Positions 51,950-59,751 of a DNA stretch of 64,000 nucleotides are shown in pieces. The stretch is from Alphaproteobacteria bacterium UBA6411. GTDB lineage: Bacteria; Pseudomonadota; Alphaproteobacteria; CAAGCB01; CAG-977. The position numbers and the translations under genes were made by a program. The notes beneath the pieces were generated by a model that was given only the letters and a program-made list of their open reading frames with translations, was not told the DNA's origin and searched no databases. Each line of letters starts with the position of its first letter. Position 1 is the first letter of the stretch. Location: contig DJPN01000007.1 in the NCBI GenBank assembly GCA_002438565.1, positions 62,001-126,000 on the forward strand, given 5' to 3'.

Positions 51950-52070
51950 CATCGGAGTTTGAAAATATGCTATTTTTTTCTATGTATTTGAAAAATCTTT
52001 CTTTTTTTAAGTCCGATGAAATGACAAAATTTTCTATGAATCGTCGGAGATAAAGCCATGAACTCCGATG
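51950..52070. promoter_or_regulatory. operator cluster between repressor and Ner genes
   Basis: Four related decamers with a TCGGA/TCCGA core are present: CATCGGAGTT (51950), AGTCCGATGA (52010), TCGTCGGAGA (52041) and AACTCCGATG (52061, overlapping the repressor start). The first and last are exact reverse complements. Their arrangement around the divergent promoters suggests operators for the XRE repressor or Ner. Confidence 0.6.
51959..51986 (+). promoter_or_regulatory. possible repressor promoter (P_c-like)
   Basis: TTGAAA and TATGTA are spaced by 16 bases on the plus strand, about 70 bp before the repressor gene and next to the first operator decamer. The very AT-rich context makes chance matches possible. 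Confidence 0.45.
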
Positions 52071-52507
52071 TTAATGAATTAGCCGAAAGAATCCGCATTT
52101 GCGTTGGAAAGGTTGGAAATGGCGCAGATTTTTGCCGTCTTACAGGTATAAACCGGCGCACATTAGATTATTATTTGTCAGCGACTTCGGAACCGAAAGC
52201 TTCCACTTTGGCGCAAATCGCCACAGCCGCCAATGTCAGTCTTGACTGGCTGATTTTGGGAACAGAAACAAAGAAAGAAATGTCTATCTCCGCAGATGCG
52301 ACGCAAGCACTGGATGCGGAACTGCTTGAAGAAATTATTGAACTGGTCGATTCACATTTCAAATTTGAAAAGGCGCGGATTAAATCGTCGCTGATCACAA
52401 AGATTTACGCCTACATCTTGAAAAAACGCGCCGAACGGGAAGCGTCCAAAGAAAAAGATACTGCGGAAATCATTGATTTGATTGAAGTTCTCAAAGCCGC
52501 AGTTTAA
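52058..52507 (+). CDS. XRE-family repressor (c-like)
   Basis: A 149-residue regulator, the main plus-strand gene at the early end, in the place of Mu c. The N-terminal HTH includes GADFCRLTGINRRTLDYYLS and the TLAQIATAANVSLDWLILGT block seen in XRE repressors. The C-terminal half is a coiled-coil-like oligomerisation helix. It most likely maintains lysogeny by binding the operator cluster upstream. GGAG lies eight bases before the ATG. No protease-type cleavage site is visible. Confidence 0.82.
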   Translation: MNSDVNELAERIRICVGKVGNGADFCRLTGINRRTLDYYLSATSEPKASTLAQIATAANVSLDWLILGTETKKEMSISADATQALDAELLEEIIELVDSHFKFEKARIKSSLITKIYAYILKKRAEREASKEKDTAEIIDLIEVLKAAV

Positions 52508-52554
52508 GCGTATTGCTCCTTTTGTTTCCAATTTCAAAACAAAAGGAGTTACCT

Positions 52555-52911
52555 ATGGATACAGATTTAAACGAAATCAAAAACCTGTTTAACCGGACTG
52601 AAAAACACCGTTTAACAAAGCGGTTAATCGCTTTAACGCTTGCGCTCTTGCTTATTGACGCGGGCGGCTTGGCACTCCGTCCGCGCGGCAAAGAAACTTT
52701 TTCGCTTTCATGCCGTATCTCGGCGGCGCAAAAGGACGTTCTGACCGACTTGGTTAAACGAACCGCCGCTTGCGGCAAAACGTCGAAAATGGCGATTTAT
52801 AAGGCTTTAAAAGCGCATTTCAAGTATGAAACCATCGGTAAAATGCCGTGTCATCAGTTTGACGAAGCCGAAAAAATCTTAAACGATACGAAACGGCGTT
52901 TTTGTCCTTAA
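52555..52911 (+). CDS. small phage regulator with ORF6C-like end and a hydrophobic segment
   Basis: A 118-residue protein (start 52555 with AAAAGGAG upstream). The N-terminal half has a hydrophobic stretch (LIALTLALLLIDAGGLAL). The C-terminal half (AIYKALKAHFKYETIGKMPC, HQFDEAEKIL) resembles ORF6C-like ends of phage regulators, which read A-L-K-x-x-F-K-V-x-x-Y-x-x-I-P. It is cotranscribed with the repressor and lies just inside the prophage end. Function is unknown. Confidence 0.65.
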   Translation: MDTDLNEIKNLFNRTEKHRLTKRLIALTLALLLIDAGGLALRPRGKETFSLSCRISAAQKDVLTDLVKRTAACGKTSKMAIYKALKAHFKYETIGKMPCHQFDEAEKILNDTKRRFCP

Positions 52912-52934
52912 AAAAGTCGGGGATTTTCCCCGAC
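52910..52934 (-). terminator. terminator just inside the early end
   Basis: The stem GTCGGGGA/TCCCCGAC with a 3-nt loop is followed by TTTTTT on the minus strand. It would stop host transcription entering the prophage from the LysR side. On the plus strand it follows the small regulator stop but lacks a T tract. Confidence 0.75.
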
Positions 52935-52941
52935 CGTTAAA

Positions 52942-52996
52942 GTTAAAACTATCCCGCGTTTTTTAGGAAAAAAGTTAAAACCATCTCGCGCCAAAA
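52942..52996. repeat. prophage early (left) end: transposase-binding sites
   Basis: This holds GTTAAAACTATCCCGCGT at 52942-52959 and GTTAAAACCATCTCGCGCC at 52974-52992, inverted relative to the sites at the other end. The inner site is an exact complement of the 18-base site at 17346-17363 over 17 or more bases. The outer edge lies near CA 52992-52993 or a few bases beyond. Confidence 0.82.
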
Positions 52997-53050
52997 AATT
53001 TAAAGGCGGCATCATCGCCACCATAAAAATCAAGGTTTCCTGCCGTTTCT

Positions 53051-53090
53051 ATCCCGTTATATCCCGTTTAATCCCACTTTATCCCGCCTG
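53051..53090. repeat. four 10-bp-phased ATCCC repeats
   Basis: Four consecutive decamers start with ATCCC (ATCCCGTTAT, ATCCCGTTTA, ATCCCACTTT, ATCCCGCCTG), exactly one helical turn apart. They supply the last codons and stop of the truncated LysR gene. Phased direct repeats of this kind are often protein-binding arrays, such as integrase arm sites of integrative elements (inference). Confidence 0.65.
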
Positions 53091-53879
53091 TTTGAAATGT
53101 ATAAAACTATCTTTCGTCTTACACGTCAGCGGAACAATCACGCGGTTTTCGCCGTCGTTGCGGTACTGCCGCACCAGCTTGGTCGTTAAAGTCGCCTGTT
53201 CCGTACTGTCCAACAATTGGCGGAACACGAAATAATCGTCGAACAGCCGAATGTCGTGCTTGCCTTTCAGCGTATCCAGAAAGGCTTTTGTCTGATTGAC
53301 AAAAGCCCCCTGCCCGCAATAAACCACCAGCTTCAGCCGCGGCTCATTTGCCAGACAGACGCTTTTCCGGTTTGCCAAAGGGTGATTGGCGGCAACGGAC
53401 AGCATCAATTCTTCATCTGCGAACGGCACGGTTTCTATCACCGCATTGACGGGACGGCGCAAAGAAACAACGGCGTCATACCGCCGCGACAACAGCAGAT
53501 TTTCAATTTCACGTTCATCAAAGAACAATTCGGACGTGACCGCAATGTCGGGATTTTTCTTTTGAAACAACGGTACAAAAAAACGCATGGGACCGGGATC
53601 GCAAAAGCCCAGTTTCAACACCGCATTTTGCAAAAATTCAGCCCGCAGTTCATCGGCAAGCGTCAGTATTTTTTCCGCATACGACAAAACTTTTTTCCCG
53701 TTTTCGGTTAAAAACGTCCTGCTCCCGTTCCGTTCGAATAATCCGACGCCCAATTCGTCCTGCAGTTTTTTCATTGCCATACTCAGCGCCGGCTGGGAAA
53801 CATGCAAAACATCCGCCGCGCGCGACATCGTGCCGCAATCGGCAATGGCCTTCAAATATTTCAACGCGGTCAGCTCCAT
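53079..53879 (-). pseudogene. LysR-family regulator, C-terminally truncated
   Basis: A 266-residue LysR-type regulator. The N-terminal winged HTH is complete (LKYLKAIADCGTMSRAADVL, SQPALSMAMKKLQDELG) and the effector domain runs to about its last 25-30 residues. The reading frame then ends inside the ATCCC repeat array (…DSFIHFKQAG-stop), short of the usual ~295 residues. It is divergent from a cyclophilin-like gene and an aldo/keto reductase, which it probably regulates. It may be partly active. Confidence 0.75.
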
Positions 53880-53986
53880 GCGTCCTCGTTATAAATTTTT
53901 CTTATAGTCCTATAAAGAACCGGTATTGGACTTTTCCCCCGCCGTCAACAAAAATAAACACAGGTTCAACAAAGGACGGCAAAGCG

Positions 53987-54412
53987 ATGAAAAAAGCGAT
54001 ATTGACTTTGCTCTTTCTGCTTTTCGCCGCCGAAGCAAAAGCGGAACAAGCGATGAAAATCAAACTGGTATTTGACGGACAAACCGTCGTCGTTTCAATG
54101 CGGGACAATTCGGCATCCCGACAATTTTTGGCCATGCTGCCGGCAACATTTGAATTTGCGGACTTTGCGGGACAGGAAAAGATTACAGAATTTCCGCACC
54201 CCGTTTCCCTGACCGACGCGCCGCGCGGCATGGTCGCGACGGCGGGCAAGATGTTCATCTATGCCCCGTGGGGAAATCTGGGTATTTTTTATCGCAGCCA
54301 CGGACATACTGTTGACGACAGTCTGATTCATTTGGGCGACGTCGAAAACGGATTGGATGTTTTGGCGAACAAACGCGGCGGATTTACTGCAAAAATAACG
54401 GTTTTGGACTAA
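53987..54412 (+). CDS. secreted cyclophilin-like fold protein
   Basis: A 141-residue protein with a Sec signal peptide (MKKAILTLLFLLFAAEAKA). The mature part (MKIKLVFDGQTVVVSMRDN, FEFADFAGQEKITEFPH, GNLGIFYRSHG) matches the cyclophilin-like domain of small secreted proteins (Cyclophil_like2 type). These often sit beside aldo/keto reductases and LysR regulators, as here. The substrate is unknown. AAAGGA lies upstream of the start. Confidence 0.85.
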   Translation: MKKAILTLLFLLFAAEAKAEQAMKIKLVFDGQTVVVSMRDNSASRQFLAMLPATFEFADFAGQEKITEFPHPVSLTDAPRGMVATAGKMFIYAPWGNLGIFYRSHGHTVDDSLIHLGDVENGLDVLANKRGGFTAKITVLD

Positions 54413-54423
54413 GGAGTCTTACC

Positions 54424-55503
54424 ATGAACAGACGGGATTTTTTGAAAATGGGCGCACTGGCCGCAATCGTTCTGACAGGTGCGGGAATAGCGGCAAAGCA
54501 TACGGTTTTAAAGAAAAAGCAGAGGCTTGAAACGCGAAATTTGGGCGGGTTGAAAGTGTCCGCCGTCGGCTTGGGTTGTCTGCCGATGGTCGGTTATTAC
54601 GGCGGAACGTATGACAAAAAAGAAATGATTGCTTTGATTCGTCGGGCTTACGACCGCGGCGTGACATTCTTTGACACTGCAGAAGTCTATGGTCCGCACA
54701 CCAGCGAAACATGGGTCGGCGAAGCGCTTGAACCGTTCAGAAATCACGTCAAAATCGCGACAAAGTTCGGTTTCGGAGTCGAGGAAGGACAGCCGACCGC
54801 TTTGAACAGCCGTCCCGACCACATTCGCCGCGCGGTGGAAGGCTCGCTGCAACGCCTGCGCACCGACCATATTGATTTGCTGTATCAGCACCGCGTTGAC
54901 CCGAACGTGCCGATGGAGGATGTCGCGGGAACGGTCAAGGATTTAATCGCGGAAGGCAAAGTCCTGCATTGGGGATTGTCCGAAGCAAGTGCGAAATCCA
55001 TTCGGGCGGCACACGCGGTTTGCCCCGTTTCCGCCGTTCAAAGCGAATATTCGCTGATTTGGCGCGAACCCGAAACAAAAATTTTTCCGACGCTGCGCGA
55101 ATTGGGCATCGGTTTTGTTCCATATTGCCCTTTGGGGCGCGCTTTGTTGACGGGCGCGATAAAGGCAAACAGCCGCTTTGCAAACGAACGGCGCGCCACT
55201 TTGCCGATGTTTACGCCCAAAGCCCTGCCCCATAACATGCAAATTTTCGATTTAACGAAAAAATGGGCGGAAAAACTGAACGTCACACCCGCGCAGTTTG
55301 CACTGATTTGGCTGCTGTCCCAAGCTCCCGACATTGTTCCGATTCCCGGAACGACTAATCCGAAGCACTTGATTGAACTGACGCAAAATATGAACGTGCG
55401 GTTGACTTCCAATCAACAAGCGGAGTTTGAGAGAAATTACGCACAAATTCATCTTGTCGGACACCGCGCCGATCCGTTCACCGAAAGCCAAATCGACAAA
55501 TAA
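54424..55503 (+). CDS. Tat-exported aldo/keto reductase
   Basis: A 359-residue NADPH-dependent aldo/keto reductase with an N-terminal twin-arginine signal (MNRRDFLKMGALAAIVLTGA), so it acts in the periplasm or is membrane-tethered. The TIM barrel has the catalytic DTAEVYGPH (Asp/Tyr), KIATKFGF (Lys) and LYQHRVDP (His). The C-terminal cofactor region is IVPIPGTTNPKHL. It is the second gene after the cyclophilin-like gene (11-bp gap) and probably under LysR control. Confidence 0.92.
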   Translation: MNRRDFLKMGALAAIVLTGAGIAAKHTVLKKKQRLETRNLGGLKVSAVGLGCLPMVGYYGGTYDKKEMIALIRRAYDRGVTFFDTAEVYGPHTSETWVGEALEPFRNHVKIATKFGFGVEEGQPTALNSRPDHIRRAVEGSLQRLRTDHIDLLYQHRVDPNVPMEDVAGTVKDLIAEGKVLHWGLSEASAKSIRAAHAVCPVSAVQSEYSLIWREPETKIFPTLRELGIGFVPYCPLGRALLTGAIKANSRFANERRATLPMFTPKALPHNMQIFDLTKKWAEKLNVTPAQFALIWLLSQAPDIVPIPGTTNPKHLIELTQNMNVRLTSNQQAEFERNYAQIHLVGHRADPFTESQIDK

Positions 55504-55538
55504 AAAAGAGTCGCGGCATCGTCAAGAAAACCGCGGCT
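55502..55538 (-). terminator. terminator after nusB
   Basis: On the minus strand an 8-bp stem with one mismatch (AGCCGCGG/CCGCGACT) and a 14-nt loop is followed by TTTTTT, about 20 bases after the nusB stop. Confidence 0.65.
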
Positions 55539-55558
55539 CATTCCCTATAAAAGATGGG

Positions 55559-56038
55559 TTAATTTTCCCGCAAAGCTTTGGCAATATTGCTCAGCATGCC
55601 GTTGACGACGCGGATTTCCGCTCCGTCGTAAAAACACGATGTCAAATCGACGTATTCCTTCAAAATAACGGCGACGGGCGTTTCGGGAAAAGCCAGCAGT
55701 TCGGCGACGCCCGCCTGCAAAATCGCTTTCAGCGTTTTTTCGACGCGGTCTTCCGTCCAATCGGCGGCCAGCGACGATTTAATCATTTCGTTGATGTGGG
55801 CGGCATTTTCGGCATAGGACGCCAAAATGCCCGAAAACAGCGTCGGTTCGGCGGGCATGACGGGAACGAATTCTTCCGTTCCGAAATCGTCCTTTTCTTC
55901 AATGACTTCCGCGCCGATGTCGCCGTTCATGAATTCGCGGGCGATTTCATCAATCGTTTTTTCCCCGAACCCGTATTCGTACAGGGCTTGAACCGCCGCC
56001 AAACGGGACGAACTGCGGTTTGTTCTTTGTTTAGACAT
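55559..56038 (-). CDS. nusB: transcription antitermination factor NusB
   Basis: A 159-residue NusB with SSRLAAVQALYEYGF at the N-terminus and the C-terminal block FPETPVAVILKEYVDLTSCF. It binds boxA RNA with NusE in rRNA antitermination. A longer acidic linker (EVIEEKDDFGTEEFVPV) than in E. coli is present. Its ATG overlaps the nrdR stop by one base (TAATG), so both are cotranslated. Confidence 0.95.
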   Translation of the reverse strand: MSKQRTNRSSSRLAAVQALYEYGFGEKTIDEIAREFMNGDIGAEVIEEKDDFGTEEFVPVMPAEPTLFSGILASYAENAAHINEMIKSSLAADWTEDRVEKTLKAILQAGVAELLAFPETPVAVILKEYVDLTSCFYDGAEIRVVNGMLSNIAKALREN

Positions 56039-56532
56039 TAAATGTCCTCCTCGGTATTCTGATGTTTATCGGTTGTTTCGGCGACTTTTTCCAAAGACGC
56101 GACAAAAGCTTTAAAATCCTCGGCTTCGCGGAAATCGCGGTACACGGATGCAAAGCGCACATACGCCACGGGGTCAAGTTCGGACAACGCCTGCATGACC
56201 ATTTCGCCGATTTGCACGGACGGAATTTCGTTTTCACCCGACACTTCCAGCTGGCGCTGAATACTGTTCACAATCAATTCGACCTGTTCGGGCGAAATCG
56301 GACGTTTGCGCACCGCAATCATAATCGACCGCTGCAGTTTGTCGCGGTCGAACGGCATGCGCGACGCATCCTTTTTGATAACGGTCAATTCGCGCAGCTG
56401 CACGCGTTCAAACGTCGTAAAGCGCGACCCGCACGCGGGGCAAAAGCGGCGGCGGCGAATGGACGAATTGTCGTCGCTGGGACGCGAATCCTTGACTTGC
56501 GTTTCGGCAAAGCCGCAGAAAGGACAGCGCAT
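56038..56532 (-). CDS. nrdR: transcriptional repressor NrdR
   Basis: A 164-residue repressor of ribonucleotide reductase genes. The zinc ribbon is MRCPFCGFAETQVKDSR with CPACGSRF, followed by the ATP-cone (VIKKDASRMPFDRDKLQRSI). It senses ATP/dATP. Nearby order glyA-nrdR-nusB is typical of alphaproteobacteria. The start is 3 bp from the glyA stop. Confidence 0.97.
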   Translation of the reverse strand: MRCPFCGFAETQVKDSRPSDDNSSIRRRRFCPACGSRFTTFERVQLRELTVIKKDASRMPFDRDKLQRSIMIAVRKRPISPEQVELIVNSIQRQLEVSGENEIPSVQIGEMVMQALSELDPVAYVRFASVYRDFREAEDFKAFVASLEKVAETTDKHQNTEEDI

Positions 56533-56535
56533 AAA

Positions 56536-57825
56536 TCAAGCCTCCGCCATCAAGCCTTCGTAAATCGGAAAACGGCGGCACAGTTCCAGTACGGTTTTGC
56601 GCGCTTTTTCTTCGGCGGCGGTATTGTCGTCGGGATTTTGCGCCAGACCGTCCAGCACATCGCCGATTAAGTTCGCAACCGTTTTGAATTCTTCAACGCC
56701 GAATCCGCGCGTCGTTCCCGCAGGCGTACCCAAACGGACGCCCGAAGTCACGGTCGGTTTTTCGGGGTCGAACGGAATGCCGTTTTTGTTGCATGTCATT
56801 CCCGCGCGTTCCAAGCTTTTTTCAGCCGCTTTGCCCGTCAATCCTTTCGGACGCAAATCGACCAGCACCAAATGCGTGTCCGTTCCGCCCGAAACCAAAT
56901 TCAAGCCGCGTTCAACCAGCGTTTCACCCAGCACCTTGGCATTGGCGACAACCGATTTTGCGTACTCTTTGAATTCGGGTTTCAGCGCTTCGCCCAAAGC
57001 GACGGCTTTGCCCGCGATGACGTGCATCAAAGGTCCGCCCTGCAGTCCGGGAAAAACGGCGGAGTTGATTTTTTTCGCCAAATCTTCGCGATTTGTCAAA
57101 ATCATGCCGCCGCGGGGACCGCGCAAAGTCTTGTGCGTCGTGGTGGTTACGACATCCGCATACTTCAGCGGATTTTCGTGAACGCCGCCCGCGACCAGTC
57201 CCGCAAAGTGCGCCATATCAACCATCAGCAAAGCCCCGACTTCGTCCGCAATCGCGCGGAATTTCGCAAAGTCGATGGCGCGCGGATACGCCGACCCGCC
57301 CGCAATAATCAGCTTCGGATGATGTTCTTTTGCCAGACGTTCGACTTCGTCGAAATCAATCAAACCGTCCTCTTTGCGCACGCCGTACTGAACGGCGTTG
57401 AACCATTTGCCAGACAAAGCGACGGGCGCGCCGTGCGTCAGGTGTCCGCCCGCCGACAAAGACATACCCATCAGCGTATCCCCCGGCTGCAGCAAAGCCA
57501 GCTGCACCGCGCCGTTTGCCTGCGCGCCCGAATGGGGCTGAACATTGACGAATTCCGCGCCGAATAGTTTTTTGGCGCGTTCAATCGCCAAGCTTTCGGC
57601 AATGTCGACGAACTCGCATCCGCCGTAATAGCGTCTGCCGCAGTAGCCTTCGGCATATTTATTGGTCAAAATCGACCCTTGCGCCTCCAAAACGGCTTTG
57701 GAAACGATGTTTTCGGACGCAATCAGTTCGATTTGGTTCTGCTGGCGCGTCAATTCCTTGTAAATCCCCGCATAGATTTCGGGATCGGATTCTTTCAGCG
57801 AACGGGTGAAAAAAGCGTTGGTCAT
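56536..57825 (-). CDS. glyA: serine hydroxymethyltransferase
   Basis: A 429-residue PLP enzyme interconverting serine and glycine with tetrahydrofolate. The PLP lysine lies in VVTTTTHKTLRGPRGG, and other blocks are ELIASENIVSKAV, YCGRRYYGG and GTPAGTTRGF. It supplies one-carbon units for nucleotide synthesis, which fits its place next to nrdR. It is 9 bp after rpiB. Confidence 0.98.
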   Translation of the reverse strand: MTNAFFTRSLKESDPEIYAGIYKELTRQQNQIELIASENIVSKAVLEAQGSILTNKYAEGYCGRRYYGGCEFVDIAESLAIERAKKLFGAEFVNVQPHSGAQANGAVQLALLQPGDTLMGMSLSAGGHLTHGAPVALSGKWFNAVQYGVRKEDGLIDFDEVERLAKEHHPKLIIAGGSAYPRAIDFAKFRAIADEVGALLMVDMAHFAGLVAGGVHENPLKYADVVTTTTHKTLRGPRGGMILTNREDLAKKINSAVFPGLQGGPLMHVIAGKAVALGEALKPEFKEYAKSVVANAKVLGETLVERGLNLVSGGTDTHLVLVDLRPKGLTGKAAEKSLERAGMTCNKNGIPFDPEKPTVTSGVRLGTPAGTTRGFGVEEFKTVANLIGDVLDGLAQNPDDNTAAEEKARKTVLELCRRFPIYEGLMAEA

Positions 57826-57834
57826 GAACTCTCC

Positions 57835-58275
57835 TTAAACCAAATGGGACAGTTTTTCGACGCGGCGCGCGTGTCTGCCGCCAGCGAATTGCGTGTTCAA
57901 AAAGATGTTCAAGCAGTCGTAAGCGACTTCGACACCTGTTGTTCTGCCGCCGAAAACGATGACGTTCGCGTTGTTGTGTTCGCGGCACAGACGTGCGCCG
58001 AAAGCGTCGTGAATCAACGCCGCGCGAATGAACGGGAAACGGTTGGCGGCAATGCTGATGCCGATGCCCGTTCCGCAAACCAAAACGCCGCGTTCGGCTT
58101 TGCCCGCCTTAATCGCGTCCGCCATTTTCGCCGCCATATCGGGATAATCGACGGAATCGGTCGAATACGTTCCCAAATCCAACGGTTCATATCCCCATTC
58201 GGCAAGTTTTTCCGCCAACAGGTTTTTCAATTCAAATCCGCCGTGATCCGCGGCAAGGGCGATGACTTCAGCCAT
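57835..58275 (-). CDS. rpiB: ribose-5-phosphate isomerase B
   Basis: A 146-residue RpiB/LacAB family isomerase converting ribose-5-P and ribulose-5-P. MAEVIALAADHGGFELKNLL and the catalytic-loop region LVCGTGIGISIAANR are characteristic; the active-site Cys is in VCGTG. The C-terminal HARRVEKLSHLV is typical. It leads the rpiB-glyA-nrdR-nusB operon. Confidence 0.96.
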   Translation of the reverse strand: MAEVIALAADHGGFELKNLLAEKLAEWGYEPLDLGTYSTDSVDYPDMAAKMADAIKAGKAERGVLVCGTGIGISIAANRFPFIRAALIHDAFGARLCREHNNANVIVFGGRTTGVEVAYDCLNIFLNTQFAGGRHARRVEKLSHLV

Positions 58276-58314
58276 AACGACAACTCCTTTGCAAAAATGT
58301 TTTTCAAAGTTTTA

Positions 58315-58497
58315 TCACACGGGATTATGTTTGGTCAAAACATATTCCAGTTTTTTGCGCGCCAGCATTTTCAGCGACAGCATCGGCGTGTTGCGCGGCG
58401 CCATAAAGCTGACTTCCGTTCCCGTTTCTTCGTGAACGGCGATGACTTTGACGGCATTGCCTATCGGCTGGATTTGCAGAATGATTCCGTCGCTCAC
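58315..58497 (-). CDS. small DUF6898-like protein
   Basis: A 60-residue protein. The core (ILQIQPIGNAVKVIAVHEET, GTEVSFMAP, RKKLEYVL) resembles the DUF6898 proteins common in Rhodospirillales beside metabolic genes. Translation probably starts at GTG 58497, overlapping the M16 peptidase stop codon (GTGA), so it is coupled. Function is unknown. Confidence 0.72.
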   Translation of the reverse strand: MSDGIILQIQPIGNAVKVIAVHEETGTEVSFMAPRNTPMLSLKMLARKKLEYVLTKHNPV

Positions 58498-59750
58498 TTT
58501 TCCAATGCCTTGCACAATTCGTCGTAAAACATCACGTTTTTGACGGGGCCCAAAGCGGTGAACGTCGGTTTTTGCGAAAACGTTTTTCGGGCGAAATCCA
58601 AGACTTGTTCGGGGGTTACGGCGTTGATTTTATCCAGCACTTCATCCTTTTCAATCAAGCGGTCGTAAATCAGCAGATTGCCCGCGTTTTGTTCGCACCG
58701 CGCCGTCGGATGTTCCAAAGACATCAAAATCCCCGCTTTCAGCTGCGCTTTGCCGCGGTTCAACTCTTCCTCGGTCAGCGAATCCTGCATTTTTTTGATT
58801 TCGTCGCAAACGGCGGGCATGATTTCGGCGGCTTCGTCCTCGCCCGTCCCCGCGTAAACGCCGAACAGTCCGCCCTTTGTCGCGGGTGAAAAGAACGAAT
58901 ACACCGTATAGACCAAGCCCCGCTTTTCACGGATTTCCTGGAACAGCCGCGACGACATGCCGCCGCCGAAGACCGTCGACAGCAAATGCGCGGTGTAATA
59001 GTTTTCGTCATAGTACGTTACCGACGGGAAACCCAAAATCAGATTGACCTGCTCGATTTTCTTTTTTTGGCGGAAATCCCCGCCGACATAAGACGGCTGC
59101 GGCGCTTCAAAGCCTTTTGCGGGGGCAAGTTCGGCAAACGCCTTTTCCACCAAAGACACGAAAACATCGTGCTTGACGTTGCCGCTGGCCGCCAGCACCG
59201 TTCTGTCGGGCGTGTAGTTCGATTTCAAGTAATGGTTCAGCGTTTCGCGGCTGACGCCCTTGACCGTTTCGACGGAACCCAAGACGGGACGACCGAACGC
59301 CTGATTCGGAAAAGCCGTTTCCTGAAAATAATCGAAAACAATGTCATCGGGGGTATCGACGGATTGATTGATTTCCTGCAAAACGACGGCTTTTTCACGG
59401 TCGAATTCCTCGGGCGCGAAAGTCGAATGAAGCAAGATGTCCGCCAAAATGTCCACGGCAAGGGGCAAATCCTCTTTCAGCACCTTGATATAAAACGACG
59501 TCGTTTCGCGCGACGTGCAGGCGTTGAAATAGCCGCCGACGTTTTCGATTTCCTCGGCGATTTGACGGGCGGAACGCGTGGTCGTGCCTTTGAACACCAT
59601 GTGTTCCAACAGGTGCGATATGCCGTTGATTTCGGCGGGTTCATACATTGACCCGATCCCGACCCACGCGCCCAAAGCCACGGTGTCGAGTTCGTTCATT
59701 TCGTCGGTTACAATTCGCAGGGAATTCGGCAAACGGGAAACGGTGCGCAT
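58494..59750 (-). CDS. M16-family zinc peptidase
   Basis: A 418-residue processing-peptidase-like protein. The inverted zinc motif HLLEHMVFKGT (HxxEH) lies near residue 45, and the downstream Glu in REKAVVLQEI completes the site. The C-terminal domain contains RGLVYTVYSFFSPATKGGLF, typical of M16B. It probably degrades peptides. It starts 1 bp after thrC in the same operon, a common alphaproteobacterial arrangement. Confidence 0.95.
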   Translation of the reverse strand: MRTVSRLPNSLRIVTDEMNELDTVALGAWVGIGSMYEPAEINGISHLLEHMVFKGTTTRSARQIAEEIENVGGYFNACTSRETTSFYIKVLKEDLPLAVDILADILLHSTFAPEEFDREKAVVLQEINQSVDTPDDIVFDYFQETAFPNQAFGRPVLGSVETVKGVSRETLNHYLKSNYTPDRTVLAASGNVKHDVFVSLVEKAFAELAPAKGFEAPQPSYVGGDFRQKKKIEQVNLILGFPSVTYYDENYYTAHLLSTVFGGGMSSRLFQEIREKRGLVYTVYSFFSPATKGGLFGVYAGTGEDEAAEIMPAVCDEIKKMQDSLTEEELNRGKAQLKAGILMSLEHPTARCEQNAGNLLIYDRLIEKDEVLDKINAVTPEQVLDFARKTFSQKPTFTALGPVKNVMFYDELCKALEK

Positions 59751-59751
59751 T

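Larger units (their letters stand above)
17318..52996. mobile_element. Mu-like transposable prophage (about 35.7 kb) with a DGR
   Basis: Gene content and order follow phage Mu read from high to low coordinates: repressor, Ner, MuA, MuB, GemA, Mor, terminase, portal, F, I/Z, T, G, sheath, tube, tape measure, N, P, gp45-48, fibre, lysis, com-methylase. The length is close to the 36.7 kb of Mu. Both ends carry inverted copies of an end-binding site (see end features). Limits are approximate because the terminal bases do not align perfectly and no target duplication is visible. All structural modules appear intact, so the prophage could be functional. Confidence 0.93.

Noticed and set aside
53051..53090. 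ATCCC repeats as a CRISPR array
   Set aside because: The unit is 10 bp with no spacers of CRISPR size and no cas genes are nearby.
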